Positions 45,135-52,973 of a stretch of DNA of 64,000 nucleotides are shown here, piece after piece. A program made the translations under genes and the position numbers. This DNA comes from DASRDU01 sp046331565. Its GTDB lineage: Bacteria > Acidobacteriota > Blastocatellia > RBC074. A model generated the notes under the pieces. It saw nothing but the letters and a program-made list of their open reading frames with translations, made no database searches and was not told the DNA's origin. The stretch is taken from NCBI GenBank assembly GCA_046331565.1, contig JAXLQP010000007.1:124001-188000 (forward strand), written 5' to 3'. Positions within the stretch are counted from its first letter, which is position 1, and each line of letters opens with the position of its first letter.

Positions 45135-47927
45135 TCAGAATGTCAGGCGCAGGCCGAATTGAAGCTGTCGGCCCGGATCAACATTGCTGATGCCTGCAAC
45201 TGGCGCAAGGAATGTCGGCAGCGGCGCGGCACCGTTGCCATACGTGCTGTTGAGCCTGATGAAATTTGAGTGATTGAGCAGGTTGAAGGCTTCGGCGCGC
45301 ATTTCCAGCCTGAGCTTTTCGCGCACGACGAGCCGCTTTGACAGCGACAGGTCAACGGCAGCCTGCATCGGTGTGCGGAATGAATTGCGGGCAAAGACCG
45401 CGCCGGTGGCCGGATTGACCGGACGATCAACCAGATTCGAATCGCCGTTATTATCAACACCCGTGCGCGGATCAACGGGCAGTCCTGAAGCCAGCGTGAC
45501 GATGAATGAAGCCTGCGTTTGCCAGGGCAGTTCAACCAGCCCGTGCCCGACGAAACGATGCCGCTGATGAAAATCGCTGGGGCCGTGTTCAAGTCGCAGG
45601 TTGCCCCAGTCGCTCGGCACGCCGGTGTTCGGTTCGCCAAAAAACATTGAATCTGTTGTGGCGTTGCTCCAGACATAATGCGCCTCGAACTGCACACGCT
45701 TTGCAAAACCTTTGACCAGCCCGACATCGAGCGCGTCGTAATCGCTCATTCCGGTGTTTTCAATGAGCATCACATTTCTGACCGCGAGTCCGGCATAAGT
45801 TTTCAGCGGGCGCGTGGCATCGGCATCCCTGCTGCTGCGAATGAGTCCGGGCGCAGTGCGCGCAAACGGCGCAGGCGCGTTGAGGTCAAAGGCCCGCATC
45901 TGCCGCACGGTGTGCGAACTGAGGCCGTCAACGGTCAGCGTCAGCCCGCCCGGCAGCTTCTGTTGCAGACCAAGCGAAAACTGCGAGCTGTACGGATTAA
46001 GCAGCCGTTCAGGCCGCAAATACAGATCGCGCCGCGCTGCCGCCGGATTGCCCGGCAGTGTGGTCAGCGAATTCGGGAAAGTCGGGAAGCCCGCATCGGT
46101 CGGCTTCAGCGTGACTGAGACAGTCGGTGAACTGATGCCCTGATACAAAAAGCGGCGCGTGATATAGAAGTAATACTGATCGTAATAAACGCCGCCGCCG
46201 CCGCGAATCACCGTGTTGCCGTCGCCTTTGACATCCCAGGCGAAACCGAGTCGCGGCGCGAAGTTGTTCCTTTCATCCGTCAGCGACTGAAATTCGTAAC
46301 GCAGTCCGAGGTTGAGCGTCAGGCGCGGTCTGATGCGCCAGTTGTCCTGCGCAAAACCTGAAATCGCCGTCTGACCGTAACGCAGCAGTTGGCGGCCAAA
46401 GGTCTGGGTGTACTGCACCGGCTTTTCATTCGGCTGCGGCGGGCCGGGCGCAAAGGTATAAGCGCCAGAAAGCGAGAACGAATCATCGCTCACCTGCTGC
46501 CGCAGGTAATCAGCGCCGAAGCGCAGTTCGTGACTGCCGTTCTGCCAGACGAACTGATCGGCAAGCTGGGTGTTTCTGGTGCGCACGAAGGAATAGGATG
46601 AATTGCCTTCGACGCTGTAATTCGGGCGCGAAATCGTCACCGTCGCATCGCCAGCCGGACGGCTCGCGCTCGGCACCGTGTTGCTGTAACTGAGGCGCAG
46701 TTCATTCATCATCGTGCCCCAGGCCTTGCGGTCAGTCAGTTGCCCGGCGCCGCTCTGCACGGCTGAATCTTTGGCCGTGCCCGGCTGATTGAAGCCGCTG
46801 ACGGCATCGTTGACGTTGTTGTTGCGGCTGAAAGCGCCATTGAGTCGCAGCCCGACGGAATGCGTTTCGCTGAAACGATAATCAACTTTTGCGAGCGCCA
46901 GGTGGTCGCGCTGCTCGCCCGTGAAAATTGCCGGAACAGGCGACTGAATGAACGAGCCGCGATCAGTCAGTGACCGTTCGTAATTGAAGAAGAAGTTCGC
47001 GCGATTTCTGACAATCGGCCCGCCAAACGCGCCACCGAACTGCCACAACTGATTCGGCACACGCAGGCTCGAAACGGGCGGCCTGGCCTGAATCCCGCTC
47101 GGACGCAGAAAGACGAAACCCTCGCCGTGAAATTCATCCGAACCGCTGCGGGTTGTCGTGCTGATGATGCCCGCCGAAGACCCGCCGTACTCAGCCGAGT
47201 ACTGATTGGTCAGCACCTTGAATTCCTGCACGGCAGACAGCGAAACCTGCTGCTGCGGCGCGTTGGCGAAAACCGATTCGTAATTGCTGTTGCCATCAAG
47301 GCGGTAATGCGTGTGCCGGAACGAACTGGCATTGATGGCCAGCCGCGCGCCGCCTGAACCGTCGCTGCCAAGACCGGCAGTGTTGCGGACGTGCGGATCA
47401 AGCAGCGCCAGGCGATTCAGGTTGCGCCCGTTGGAAGGCAGTTCCGCGATGCGGCGCGCATCCACGACCTGACTGACTTCAGGCTCGGTGGAAACAATGC
47501 CCGGCGTGTCGCCAATGACATTGATTGATTCGGTGACAGGCGCGACTGCCAGCAACAGATCAACCACCAGCGAATCACCGGAATTGAGAACCGCCAGGTC
47601 GCGGGCAGCTTCACGAAAGCCGCTCGCGCTGGCTGCGATCTGATAATTTGCGCCGGGCGGCAGGCCCGGAATGGCAAAACGTCCCTCGCTGTCGGTGACG
47701 GCTTCGCGGGTCAGGCGCAGCTCGCCATTTCTGATGACGACGCGCGCTCCGGCAATGACCGATTCACCGTCCTGAGTTCTGACGATGCCCCGCACACCGC
47801 CGGAAAGTTCGGTCTGCGCTGCGGCCTGGGCGGTGATGAGCGTCAGGACGACACTGAGCAGCAGTATTGAAAAAAGACGATCAGGTGAAAATCTGTGTGA
47901 CGAAAAAGGAATGGACAGAGCAGACAT
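45135..47927 (-). CDS. TonB-dependent receptor, Oar-like, with carboxypeptidase-regulatory-like domain
   Basis: 930 residues. Signal peptide (FSILLLSVVLTLITAQAAAQ), an Ig-like carboxypeptidase-regulatory domain (about 35-125: GIVRTQDGESVIAGARVV, GRFAIPGLPPGANYQ), a plug domain (SQVVDARRIAELPSNGRNLN, DGNSNYESVFANAPQQQVSL) and a beta-barrel to the C-terminus (GRQLQFGLRLTF). The Oar family transports large substrates or adheres to surfaces. Typical length is 1000-1100, so it is a little short. Start ATG 47927 chosen because the signal peptide begins there. No partner TonB or SusD is next to it. Confidence 0.9.
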   Translation of the reverse strand: MSALSIPFSSHRFSPDRLFSILLLSVVLTLITAQAAAQTELSGGVRGIVRTQDGESVIAGARVVIRNGELRLTREAVTDSEGRFAIPGLPPGANYQIAASASGFREAARDLAVLNSGDSLVVDLLLAVAPVTESINVIGDTPGIVSTEPEVSQVVDARRIAELPSNGRNLNRLALLDPHVRNTAGLGSDGSGGARLAINASSFRHTHYRLDGNSNYESVFANAPQQQVSLSAVQEFKVLTNQYSAEYGGSSAGIISTTTRSGSDEFHGEGFVFLRPSGIQARPPVSSLRVPNQLWQFGGAFGGPIVRNRANFFFNYERSLTDRGSFIQSPVPAIFTGEQRDHLALAKVDYRFSETHSVGLRLNGAFSRNNNVNDAVSGFNQPGTAKDSAVQSGAGQLTDRKAWGTMMNELRLSYSNTVPSASRPAGDATVTISRPNYSVEGNSSYSFVRTRNTQLADQFVWQNGSHELRFGADYLRQQVSDDSFSLSGAYTFAPGPPQPNEKPVQYTQTFGRQLLRYGQTAISGFAQDNWRIRPRLTLNLGLRYEFQSLTDERNNFAPRLGFAWDVKGDGNTVIRGGGGVYYDQYYFYITRRFLYQGISSPTVSVTLKPTDAGFPTFPNSLTTLPGNPAAARRDLYLRPERLLNPYSSQFSLGLQQKLPGGLTLTVDGLSSHTVRQMRAFDLNAPAPFARTAPGLIRSSRDADATRPLKTYAGLAVRNVMLIENTGMSDYDALDVGLVKGFAKRVQFEAHYVWSNATTDSMFFGEPNTGVPSDWGNLRLEHGPSDFHQRHRFVGHGLVELPWQTQASFIVTLASGLPVDPRTGVDNNGDSNLVDRPVNPATGAVFARNSFRTPMQAAVDLSLSKRLVVREKLRLEMRAEAFNLLNHSNFIRLNSTYGNGAAPLPTFLAPVAGISNVDPGRQLQFGLRLTF

Positions 47928-48044
47928 CGCGGTATCCCTGCACGCCGTCCGGGTGACGGTTGCGCGTGAAGCGGCAGCGTGCCAGGATGATTTTGCACGC
48001 CGCCTGCAAAGTTGAGAGAGACAGACCGGGCTGGTCGTGTCATC

Positions 48045-48073
48045 AAAGCCTCCGGCGTTGCCGCGCCGGAGGC
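48045..48073 (-). terminator. Terminator-like hairpin after the 27-residue small gene
   Basis: On the minus strand GCCTCCGGCG-CGGCAA-CGCCGGAGGC, a perfect ten-base stem, is followed by TTTGATG. It ends about 24 bases after the stop of the small gene and 120 bases before the TonB-receptor ATG, so it could also act as an attenuator for the latter. Confidence 0.55.
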
Positions 48074-48096
48074 CTGACATTATTGAGGGCAGAAAC

Positions 48097-48180
48097 TCAG
48101 CAGAAGAGCGGGCATTTCTTACAGGCTCTGCCGTCCTTCCACTTCCTGCAACATTTCTTCTTTTTCTTCTTCCGGCTCAT
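48097..48180 (-). CDS. 27-residue Lys/Cys-rich small protein
   Basis: A short minus-strand gene: ATG 48180 to TGA 48097-48099. It begins MSRKKKKKK and ends CCRKWKDGRACKKCPLFC. The CC-x5-8-C-x2-C-P-L core with a run of Lys is reminiscent of small 'CCxKY...CxRCP' proteins found in several bacterial phyla, suggesting a metal-binding role; I know no function. Only one in-frame start is possible because TGA lies a few codons upstream. It has a promoter at 48264-48292, a leader hairpin and a downstream hairpin, which supports it as an independent unit. No clear Shine-Dalgarno. Confidence 0.6.
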   Translation of the reverse strand: MSRKKKKKKCCRKWKDGRACKKCPLFC

Positions 48181-48205
48181 TTTTGCTGGTGGTCAGCGTT
48201 AGTGA

Positions 48206-48256
48206 CTGAAAACGACTACCTGTTTTTCTAATTCTGATTTTGAAAGTCGTTTTCAG
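48206..48256 (-). promoter_or_regulatory. Leader inverted repeat before the 27-residue protein
   Basis: CTGAAAACGACT (48206-48217) and AGTCGTTTTCAG (48245-48256) are perfect 12-bp inverted arms around a T-rich loop. The predicted transcript would start near 48257, so the whole 5' leader would fold into this hairpin. Confidence 0.5.
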
Positions 48257-48263
48257 AAAGTGG

Positions 48264-48292
48264 ATGGTATTCAGGTTGTGAGGTGAAGTCAA
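48264..48292 (-). promoter_or_regulatory. Sigma-70-like promoter for the small Lys/Cys-rich gene
   Basis: -35 TTGACT (48292-48287), 17-base spacer, -10 TACCAT (48269-48264) on the minus strand, start near 48257. The -10 is weak. Confidence 0.4.
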
Positions 48293-48315
48293 GAAAAAGT
48301 TTGCCGCCACCCGCA

Positions 48316-48360
48316 GAAAAGAAAAATCCGGCGTGACCGTGTCACACGGACGACGCCGGA
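48316..48360 (-). terminator. Rho-independent terminator after the hybrid kinase
   Basis: On the minus strand TCCGGCGTCGTCCGTGTGAC, continuing to a 34-base hairpin (48360-48327), pairs TCCGGCGT with ACGCCGGA and CCGTGT with ACACGG, and is followed by TTTTTCTTTTC. It follows the hybrid histidine kinase stop by 26 bases. Confidence 0.85.
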
Positions 48361-48385
48361 GAGTGGTTCGGGGAAGGCCGAAAGG

Positions 48386-50707
48386 CTACTTTGAATCCAG
48401 CACTTCGCGCACCTTGCGGGCCAGCGAATCGGGAGTGAAGGGTTTCTGCACGAAGGCAGTGTGGGTTGAGAGCGCGCCATGCCGCACGATTGAATCATCG
48501 GCATACCCGGAGATGAAAAGTATCTTTGTTTCCGGGCGCAGCAGGCCCAGATGTTCAGACAATTCGCGTCCGCTCATGTGCGGCATCACCACATCAGTTA
48601 CCAGCAGGTGAATCGGCGACTGATAAGCTTCACAGACGCGCAGCGCTTCCTGGCCATTGACGGCTTCCAGCACTTTGTAGCCGTGCATCTTCAGAATCTC
48701 GGTGCCCAGACGGCGCACCAGGTCTTCATCCTCGACCAGCAGAATTGTCTCTGTCCCCTGTGGCGTTGCCTGAGCGCCTGAGCGGCTTTCAACTTCGGCA
48801 GGGGACTGATCCATCCGGGGCAGGTAGATGCGGAAGGTGGCGCCCTGATCAGGTTCGCTGTGAACCTGAATGCTGCCGCCGCTTTGCTGCACGATGCCGT
48901 ACACTGTGGCCAGGCCGAGTCCGGTTCCCCTGCCGGGTTCCTTGGTTGTAAAGAACGGCTCGAAAATATGCGACTGCGTCCGGGCATCCATGCCGTAACC
49001 ATTGTCGCTGACTACCAGCAGAACATAGCGACCGGGGTCGGATTCAGGCAGCCGCAGTTCACTTTGTTCATCCGGTTCGACATTGGTCGTGGCAATGGTC
49101 AGGCAACCGCCACCGGGCATGGCATCGCGCGAATTGATCACCAGGTTCATAATCACCTGTTCGATCTGACCCGGATCAGCCTTGATGTAGCCGGTGGCCG
49201 GATCAAGCCGGGTGACAAGTTCGACATCCTCGCCAATCAGGCGGCGCAGCAGTTTGTCGAGATCGGTAATCAGCAGATTGAGGTCAATGATGCGGGGCGA
49301 GATGACCTGTTTGCGACTGAAGGCCAGCAGTTGCTGCGTGAGCGTCGAGGCGCGTTCACCGGCGCGACGGATTTCCTCGACTTCGCGGCGGTGCGGCGAG
49401 CCTTCGGTCAGGCGGCGCAGCAGGATATTGCTGTAACCGAGAATGGCCGTCAGCAGGTTGTTGAAATCGTGCGCAATGCCGCCGGCCAGTCTGCCGACAG
49501 CTTCCATTTTCTGCGCCTGGCGGAACTGTTCTTCCAGCAGTCGGCGTTCGGTGATGTCCTGAATGGCCCAGAGAATGCACTGTTCGTCTTCGATTTCGAT
49601 CAGCGAAGCCGAGATCAGATAAATTCGTTCACCGCCCGCAGGCGCTGAAATGCTGCATTCCAGGTCAATGACCGAGCCATCCGTCCTGAGTTTTTCGAGA
49701 ATGGATTGTCGCCGCAGCAGGCTGTCCCAGGCACCCGCTGCTTCAGTCCGGCCATCAGGCACGAGTTCCCTGGTCAGGCCGACCTGCCGGAGCATCTGAT
49801 CGTTGACATCAATCAGGCCGCCGTCCTCAAGCCGGGTGATGAGCATCGCGTTCGGGCTGTGATGAAAGGCCTTGGAAAAACGTTCTTCAGAAGCGATCAG
49901 CCGCTCTTCGGCGCGTTTGCGTTCGGTGATGTCGAGATACGTCCAGAGGATACACTGATCATCGTCAATTTCGAGCAACTCGGCTGACGCCAGCACGGTA
50001 AAACGCCTGCCGTGCCGCGATTGTAATTTGATTTCGACATTGCGCAGCACGCCCTGTTCTCTGATGAGCCTGAGCAGGGCATCGCGCTGTTCCATCTGCG
50101 GCCACGCGTTCAGTTCAGCCGGAGTCCTGCCGATCAGTTCGTCGCGGGCATATCCGCTGCTCGCCACGAATGATTCATTGACATCAATGAATTTGTCATC
50201 TGACAGGCGCACGATGGTCATCGGGATCGGGCTGTTGTGAAAGGCTCTGGAGAATCGCTTTTCTGAAGCGCGCAGCGCAGCCTCGGCCCGCTGTCGTTCG
50301 TTTCTTTCTTCGGCTTCGCGCACGGCGCGCCGGATGGCGGGCGCGAGTCTTTCCAGCCGGGCTTTCAGCACATAATCGGTGGCGCCCAGTTCAAATGCTT
50401 CAATGGCGGCCTCCTCGCCCAGCGTGCCGGAAATCAGAATGAACGGCAGGTGCGGGTATTGGTCCTGCCTGATTCTGAGCGCCGTGAAGCCGTTGAAAGT
50501 CGGCAGCGCAAAATCAGAAAGAATCAGATCACAGCCACCCTGTTCGAGCGCGGCCAGATACTGCGCCTCGGTTTCGACCTGCACGAAGCTGCATTCCAGC
50601 CCGTCCCTGGCCAGCGTCGAGTGGATCAGTTCGGTATCGAGCGGGTCATCCTCAACGTGAATAACACGAATGACGGGCTTCATGGTTGTTTTGTTGTCGT
50701 CTGCCAT
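48386..50707 (-). CDS. Hybrid sensor kinase: REC-PAS-PAS-HisKA-HATPase-REC
   Basis: About 773 residues, no membrane segment, cytoplasmic. Order: N-terminal receiver (VIHVEDDPLD, phosphosite D in GCDLILSDFALP), a coiled linker, two PAS domains (each with WTYLDITERKRAEERL or WAIQDITERRLLEEQF at its end), HisKA with GGIAHDFNNLLTAILGYSN, HATPase_c (IMNLVINSRDAMPGGGCLTI, SDNGYGMDARTQ, GRGTGLGLATV) and a C-terminal receiver (LLVEDEDLVRRLG, HLLVTDVVMPHMSG). An N-terminal receiver in front of PAS domains suits a phosphorelay input. Start ATG 50707 lacks a clear Shine-Dalgarno. Confidence 0.88.
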   Translation of the reverse strand: MADDNKTTMKPVIRVIHVEDDPLDTELIHSTLARDGLECSFVQVETEAQYLAALEQGGCDLILSDFALPTFNGFTALRIRQDQYPHLPFILISGTLGEEAAIEAFELGATDYVLKARLERLAPAIRRAVREAEERNERQRAEAALRASEKRFSRAFHNSPIPMTIVRLSDDKFIDVNESFVASSGYARDELIGRTPAELNAWPQMEQRDALLRLIREQGVLRNVEIKLQSRHGRRFTVLASAELLEIDDDQCILWTYLDITERKRAEERLIASEERFSKAFHHSPNAMLITRLEDGGLIDVNDQMLRQVGLTRELVPDGRTEAAGAWDSLLRRQSILEKLRTDGSVIDLECSISAPAGGERIYLISASLIEIEDEQCILWAIQDITERRLLEEQFRQAQKMEAVGRLAGGIAHDFNNLLTAILGYSNILLRRLTEGSPHRREVEEIRRAGERASTLTQQLLAFSRKQVISPRIIDLNLLITDLDKLLRRLIGEDVELVTRLDPATGYIKADPGQIEQVIMNLVINSRDAMPGGGCLTIATTNVEPDEQSELRLPESDPGRYVLLVVSDNGYGMDARTQSHIFEPFFTTKEPGRGTGLGLATVYGIVQQSGGSIQVHSEPDQGATFRIYLPRMDQSPAEVESRSGAQATPQGTETILLVEDEDLVRRLGTEILKMHGYKVLEAVNGQEALRVCEAYQSPIHLLVTDVVMPHMSGRELSEHLGLLRPETKILFISGYADDSIVRHGALSTHTAFVQKPFTPDSLARKVREVLDSK

Positions 50708-50752
50708 GCGGTGTTTCAAATGAAGATTGCGGGATGAGTATTGATTAAAGCG

Positions 50753-51196
50753 TCACAGTTGCCGGGGCGGCGTTTCATTGATCAGTGACCAGAACAGGCC
50801 GATGCGCTGCACCGTTTCAGTAAATTCGTGAAAGTCCACCGGCTTGACCACATAGGCATTGACGCCCATTTGATAGCTGCTGATCAGGTCGCCTTCTTCG
50901 CGTGAGGAAGTCAGCATCACAACCGGAATGGTTTTCAGGGCATCGTCACTTTTGATCTGCCGCAGCACTTCGAGGCCGTCAATTTTCGGCAGCTTGAGAT
51001 CAAGCAGCACCAGCGCCGGATTGCCTTCAGCACGACCGTCGAACTCGCCCCGCCGGTAGAGATAGTCAAGCGCGGCCAGCCCGTCCGGCGCGACGATGAT
51101 TTCCCCGGCCAGTTTCTGATCAGCCAGCGCCGCGAGGGTCAGCTCAGCATCCAGTTCATCGTCTTCAACCAGCAGAATTCGGCCTGGGTCAGTCAT
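50753..51196 (-). CDS. Single-domain response regulator (Rcp1-like)
   Basis: 147-residue receiver-only protein: acidic pocket VEDDELDAELT, phospho-acceptor D in LVLLDLKLPKIDG, T in VVMLTSSREEGD, and K in YVVKPVDFHEF. Extended loops and the ending match the Rcp1 family that partners phytochrome-like kinases. The ATG overlaps the last eight bases of the upstream kinase gene, so the kinase at 51189-52694 is its likely cognate partner. Confidence 0.9.
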   Translation of the reverse strand: MTDPGRILLVEDDELDAELTLAALADQKLAGEIIVAPDGLAALDYLYRRGEFDGRAEGNPALVLLDLKLPKIDGLEVLRQIKSDDALKTIPVVMLTSSREEGDLISSYQMGVNAYVVKPVDFHEFTETVQRIGLFWSLINETPPRQL

Positions 51197-52694
51197 GATT
51201 GCCTTTCTGTGAAACCGGCAGCGAAAAATAGAACGTCGCGCCTGCGCCTTCCGCGCCTTCCGCCCAGACACGTCCGCCGTGCCGTTGAATGATGCGGCGC
51301 ACGTTGGCCAGGCCGATGCCGGTGCCTTCGAATTCTCTGGCGTTGTGCAGCCGCTGAAAGACTCCGAACAGCTTGTCGCTGTACTGCGTGTCAAAGCCCA
51401 CGCCATTGTCGCGCACATAGACCGTCACTTCGTGATCGCTGCCTGGCAGCGTGCCAATCTCAATTCGTGCGGGCTGGCGCGTGCGGGAATATTTCAGCGC
51501 GTTTGAAATCAGATTGACGAAGACCTGCCGGAGCAGGGATGGGTCGCCTTCAATGTCAGGCAACGGGTGAATTGTCCAGATGATCTCGCGGCCCGTCGTG
51601 GCAGGTTGCAGTTCGCGCTCGGCGGCAGCGACCAGTTGACCGAGAGGCACCGTCTGGCGACGCATCTCAGCCCGCCCAAGGCGCGAGAATGTTAGCAGAT
51701 CATCAATCAGATTGCCCATCCGCCGCGCTGAATCAACAATGATCGAAAGCTGGCGGCGGCCATTTTCACTGAGCGCCTCAGCTTCGCCGAGCAGCAGAGT
51801 GGCAAAGCCCGTGATGTGCCGCAGCGGCGCGCGCAGGTCGTGCGAAACCGAATAGCTGAAGGCTTCAAGTTCACGATTCGCGGCCTGAAGCTGCGCCGTG
51901 CGTTCAATGACCCGGTGTTCGAGTTCTTCATTGAGCCGCCTGATTTCCTCTTCAGCGCGACGGCGGTCAGTGATGTCCTGATGCGTCCACAACACACACT
52001 GCTCGCCGTCAAGTTCGATCAGTTCGCCTGACACCAGCACCGACCGGGGTTCAGCCTTGAAACGAACGAAGCGGGCTTCAAAATCACGCACCGATCCCTG
52101 TTCACTGAGCATCTGATAAGCCTGCGCGCGCACCGCCGGATCAGCCAGCACGCCCGTTTCAGGCAGCGTCCAGCCGACGGCTTTTTCTCTGTCCAGGTTC
52201 GTCAGCTTCAGCCAGGCTCCATTGACTTCAATGATCCGGTGATCCCGCAGCCGGATGATGCTCATTGCCAGCGGATTGGAATGAAAGGCAGTGGCGAAGC
52301 GCTGTTCTGAAGCGCGCAGCGCATCCTCAGCCCGTTTGCGTTCGGTGATGTCCTGCGTAATCCAGAGGACGCAATCATCACCATCGGCATCCATTCGCTC
52401 ACCCGACACCAGCCCGGTCATCTGCGCGCCTGATTTGGTGCGGAACGTCAGTTCCACGTCGCGCACTGAACCGGTACTCAGCACTTTCGTGTAAGCGTAT
52501 TCGCGCCGCGCCTGATCAAGTTCCAGGTTCAGTTCAGCGGTCGTGCGTCCGATGATTTCGTCGCGGCGCCAGCCGGACATCAGCGCCCACTGTTCATTGA
52601 CTTCAACAATGCGCTCGTCGCTGATCCGAATCAGCGCCAGCCCGTGCGGGCTGGAATGAAAGACCTGGTAAAATTTGTCTTCTGATGCGGTCAT
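51189..52694 (-). CDS. PAS-PAS sensor histidine kinase (phytochrome-kinase-like)
   Basis: About 501 residues, cytoplasmic. Two PAS domains each ending WITQDITERKRAEDAL or WTHQDITDRRRAEEEI, a coiled coil, HisKA with FSYSVSHDLRAPLRHITGFA (phospho-His in SHDLRAP) and HATPase_c with LRQVFVNLISNALKYSRTRQ, DNGVGFD and EGTGIGLANVRRI. The HDLRAPLRH box is of the kind found in bacteriophytochrome kinases. Its gene overlaps the Rcp1-like regulator, pairing them. Signal unknown. Confidence 0.88.
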   Translation of the reverse strand: MTASEDKFYQVFHSSPHGLALIRISDERIVEVNEQWALMSGWRRDEIIGRTTAELNLELDQARREYAYTKVLSTGSVRDVELTFRTKSGAQMTGLVSGERMDADGDDCVLWITQDITERKRAEDALRASEQRFATAFHSNPLAMSIIRLRDHRIIEVNGAWLKLTNLDREKAVGWTLPETGVLADPAVRAQAYQMLSEQGSVRDFEARFVRFKAEPRSVLVSGELIELDGEQCVLWTHQDITDRRRAEEEIRRLNEELEHRVIERTAQLQAANRELEAFSYSVSHDLRAPLRHITGFATLLLGEAEALSENGRRQLSIIVDSARRMGNLIDDLLTFSRLGRAEMRRQTVPLGQLVAAAERELQPATTGREIIWTIHPLPDIEGDPSLLRQVFVNLISNALKYSRTRQPARIEIGTLPGSDHEVTVYVRDNGVGFDTQYSDKLFGVFQRLHNAREFEGTGIGLANVRRIIQRHGGRVWAEGAEGAGATFYFSLPVSQKGNHD

Positions 52695-52973
52695 CACATT
52701 TTCGCTGAGTGCGCTCCGGCCTGCCGGTGGCTGCGGCAGCAGATTGAATTACTGATGAAGCTCAGAATGAGGGGCTGCTTAAGGGGTAATGATTTCTGGT
52801 TAAACTGTCCTGCTGGCAATTAACCGCGTCTGTGAATTTTCGGTAATGGCTGCCTGCTCAATCTGGTCAGCGATTGGGGCGACCAGCTTTGAAACCGATA
52901 ATTCACGGCAGCACGGCAATTATTATACTGACGATCAGTCCAAATCACACGCCGTCCAGGGTAGAATGCCAGC

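Noticed and set aside
48119..48310. A 63-residue minus frame overlapping the 27-residue gene
   Set aside because: It lacks a family-like pattern, runs through the promoter and leader hairpin, and has no ribosome-binding site; the short Lys/Cys frame fits better.
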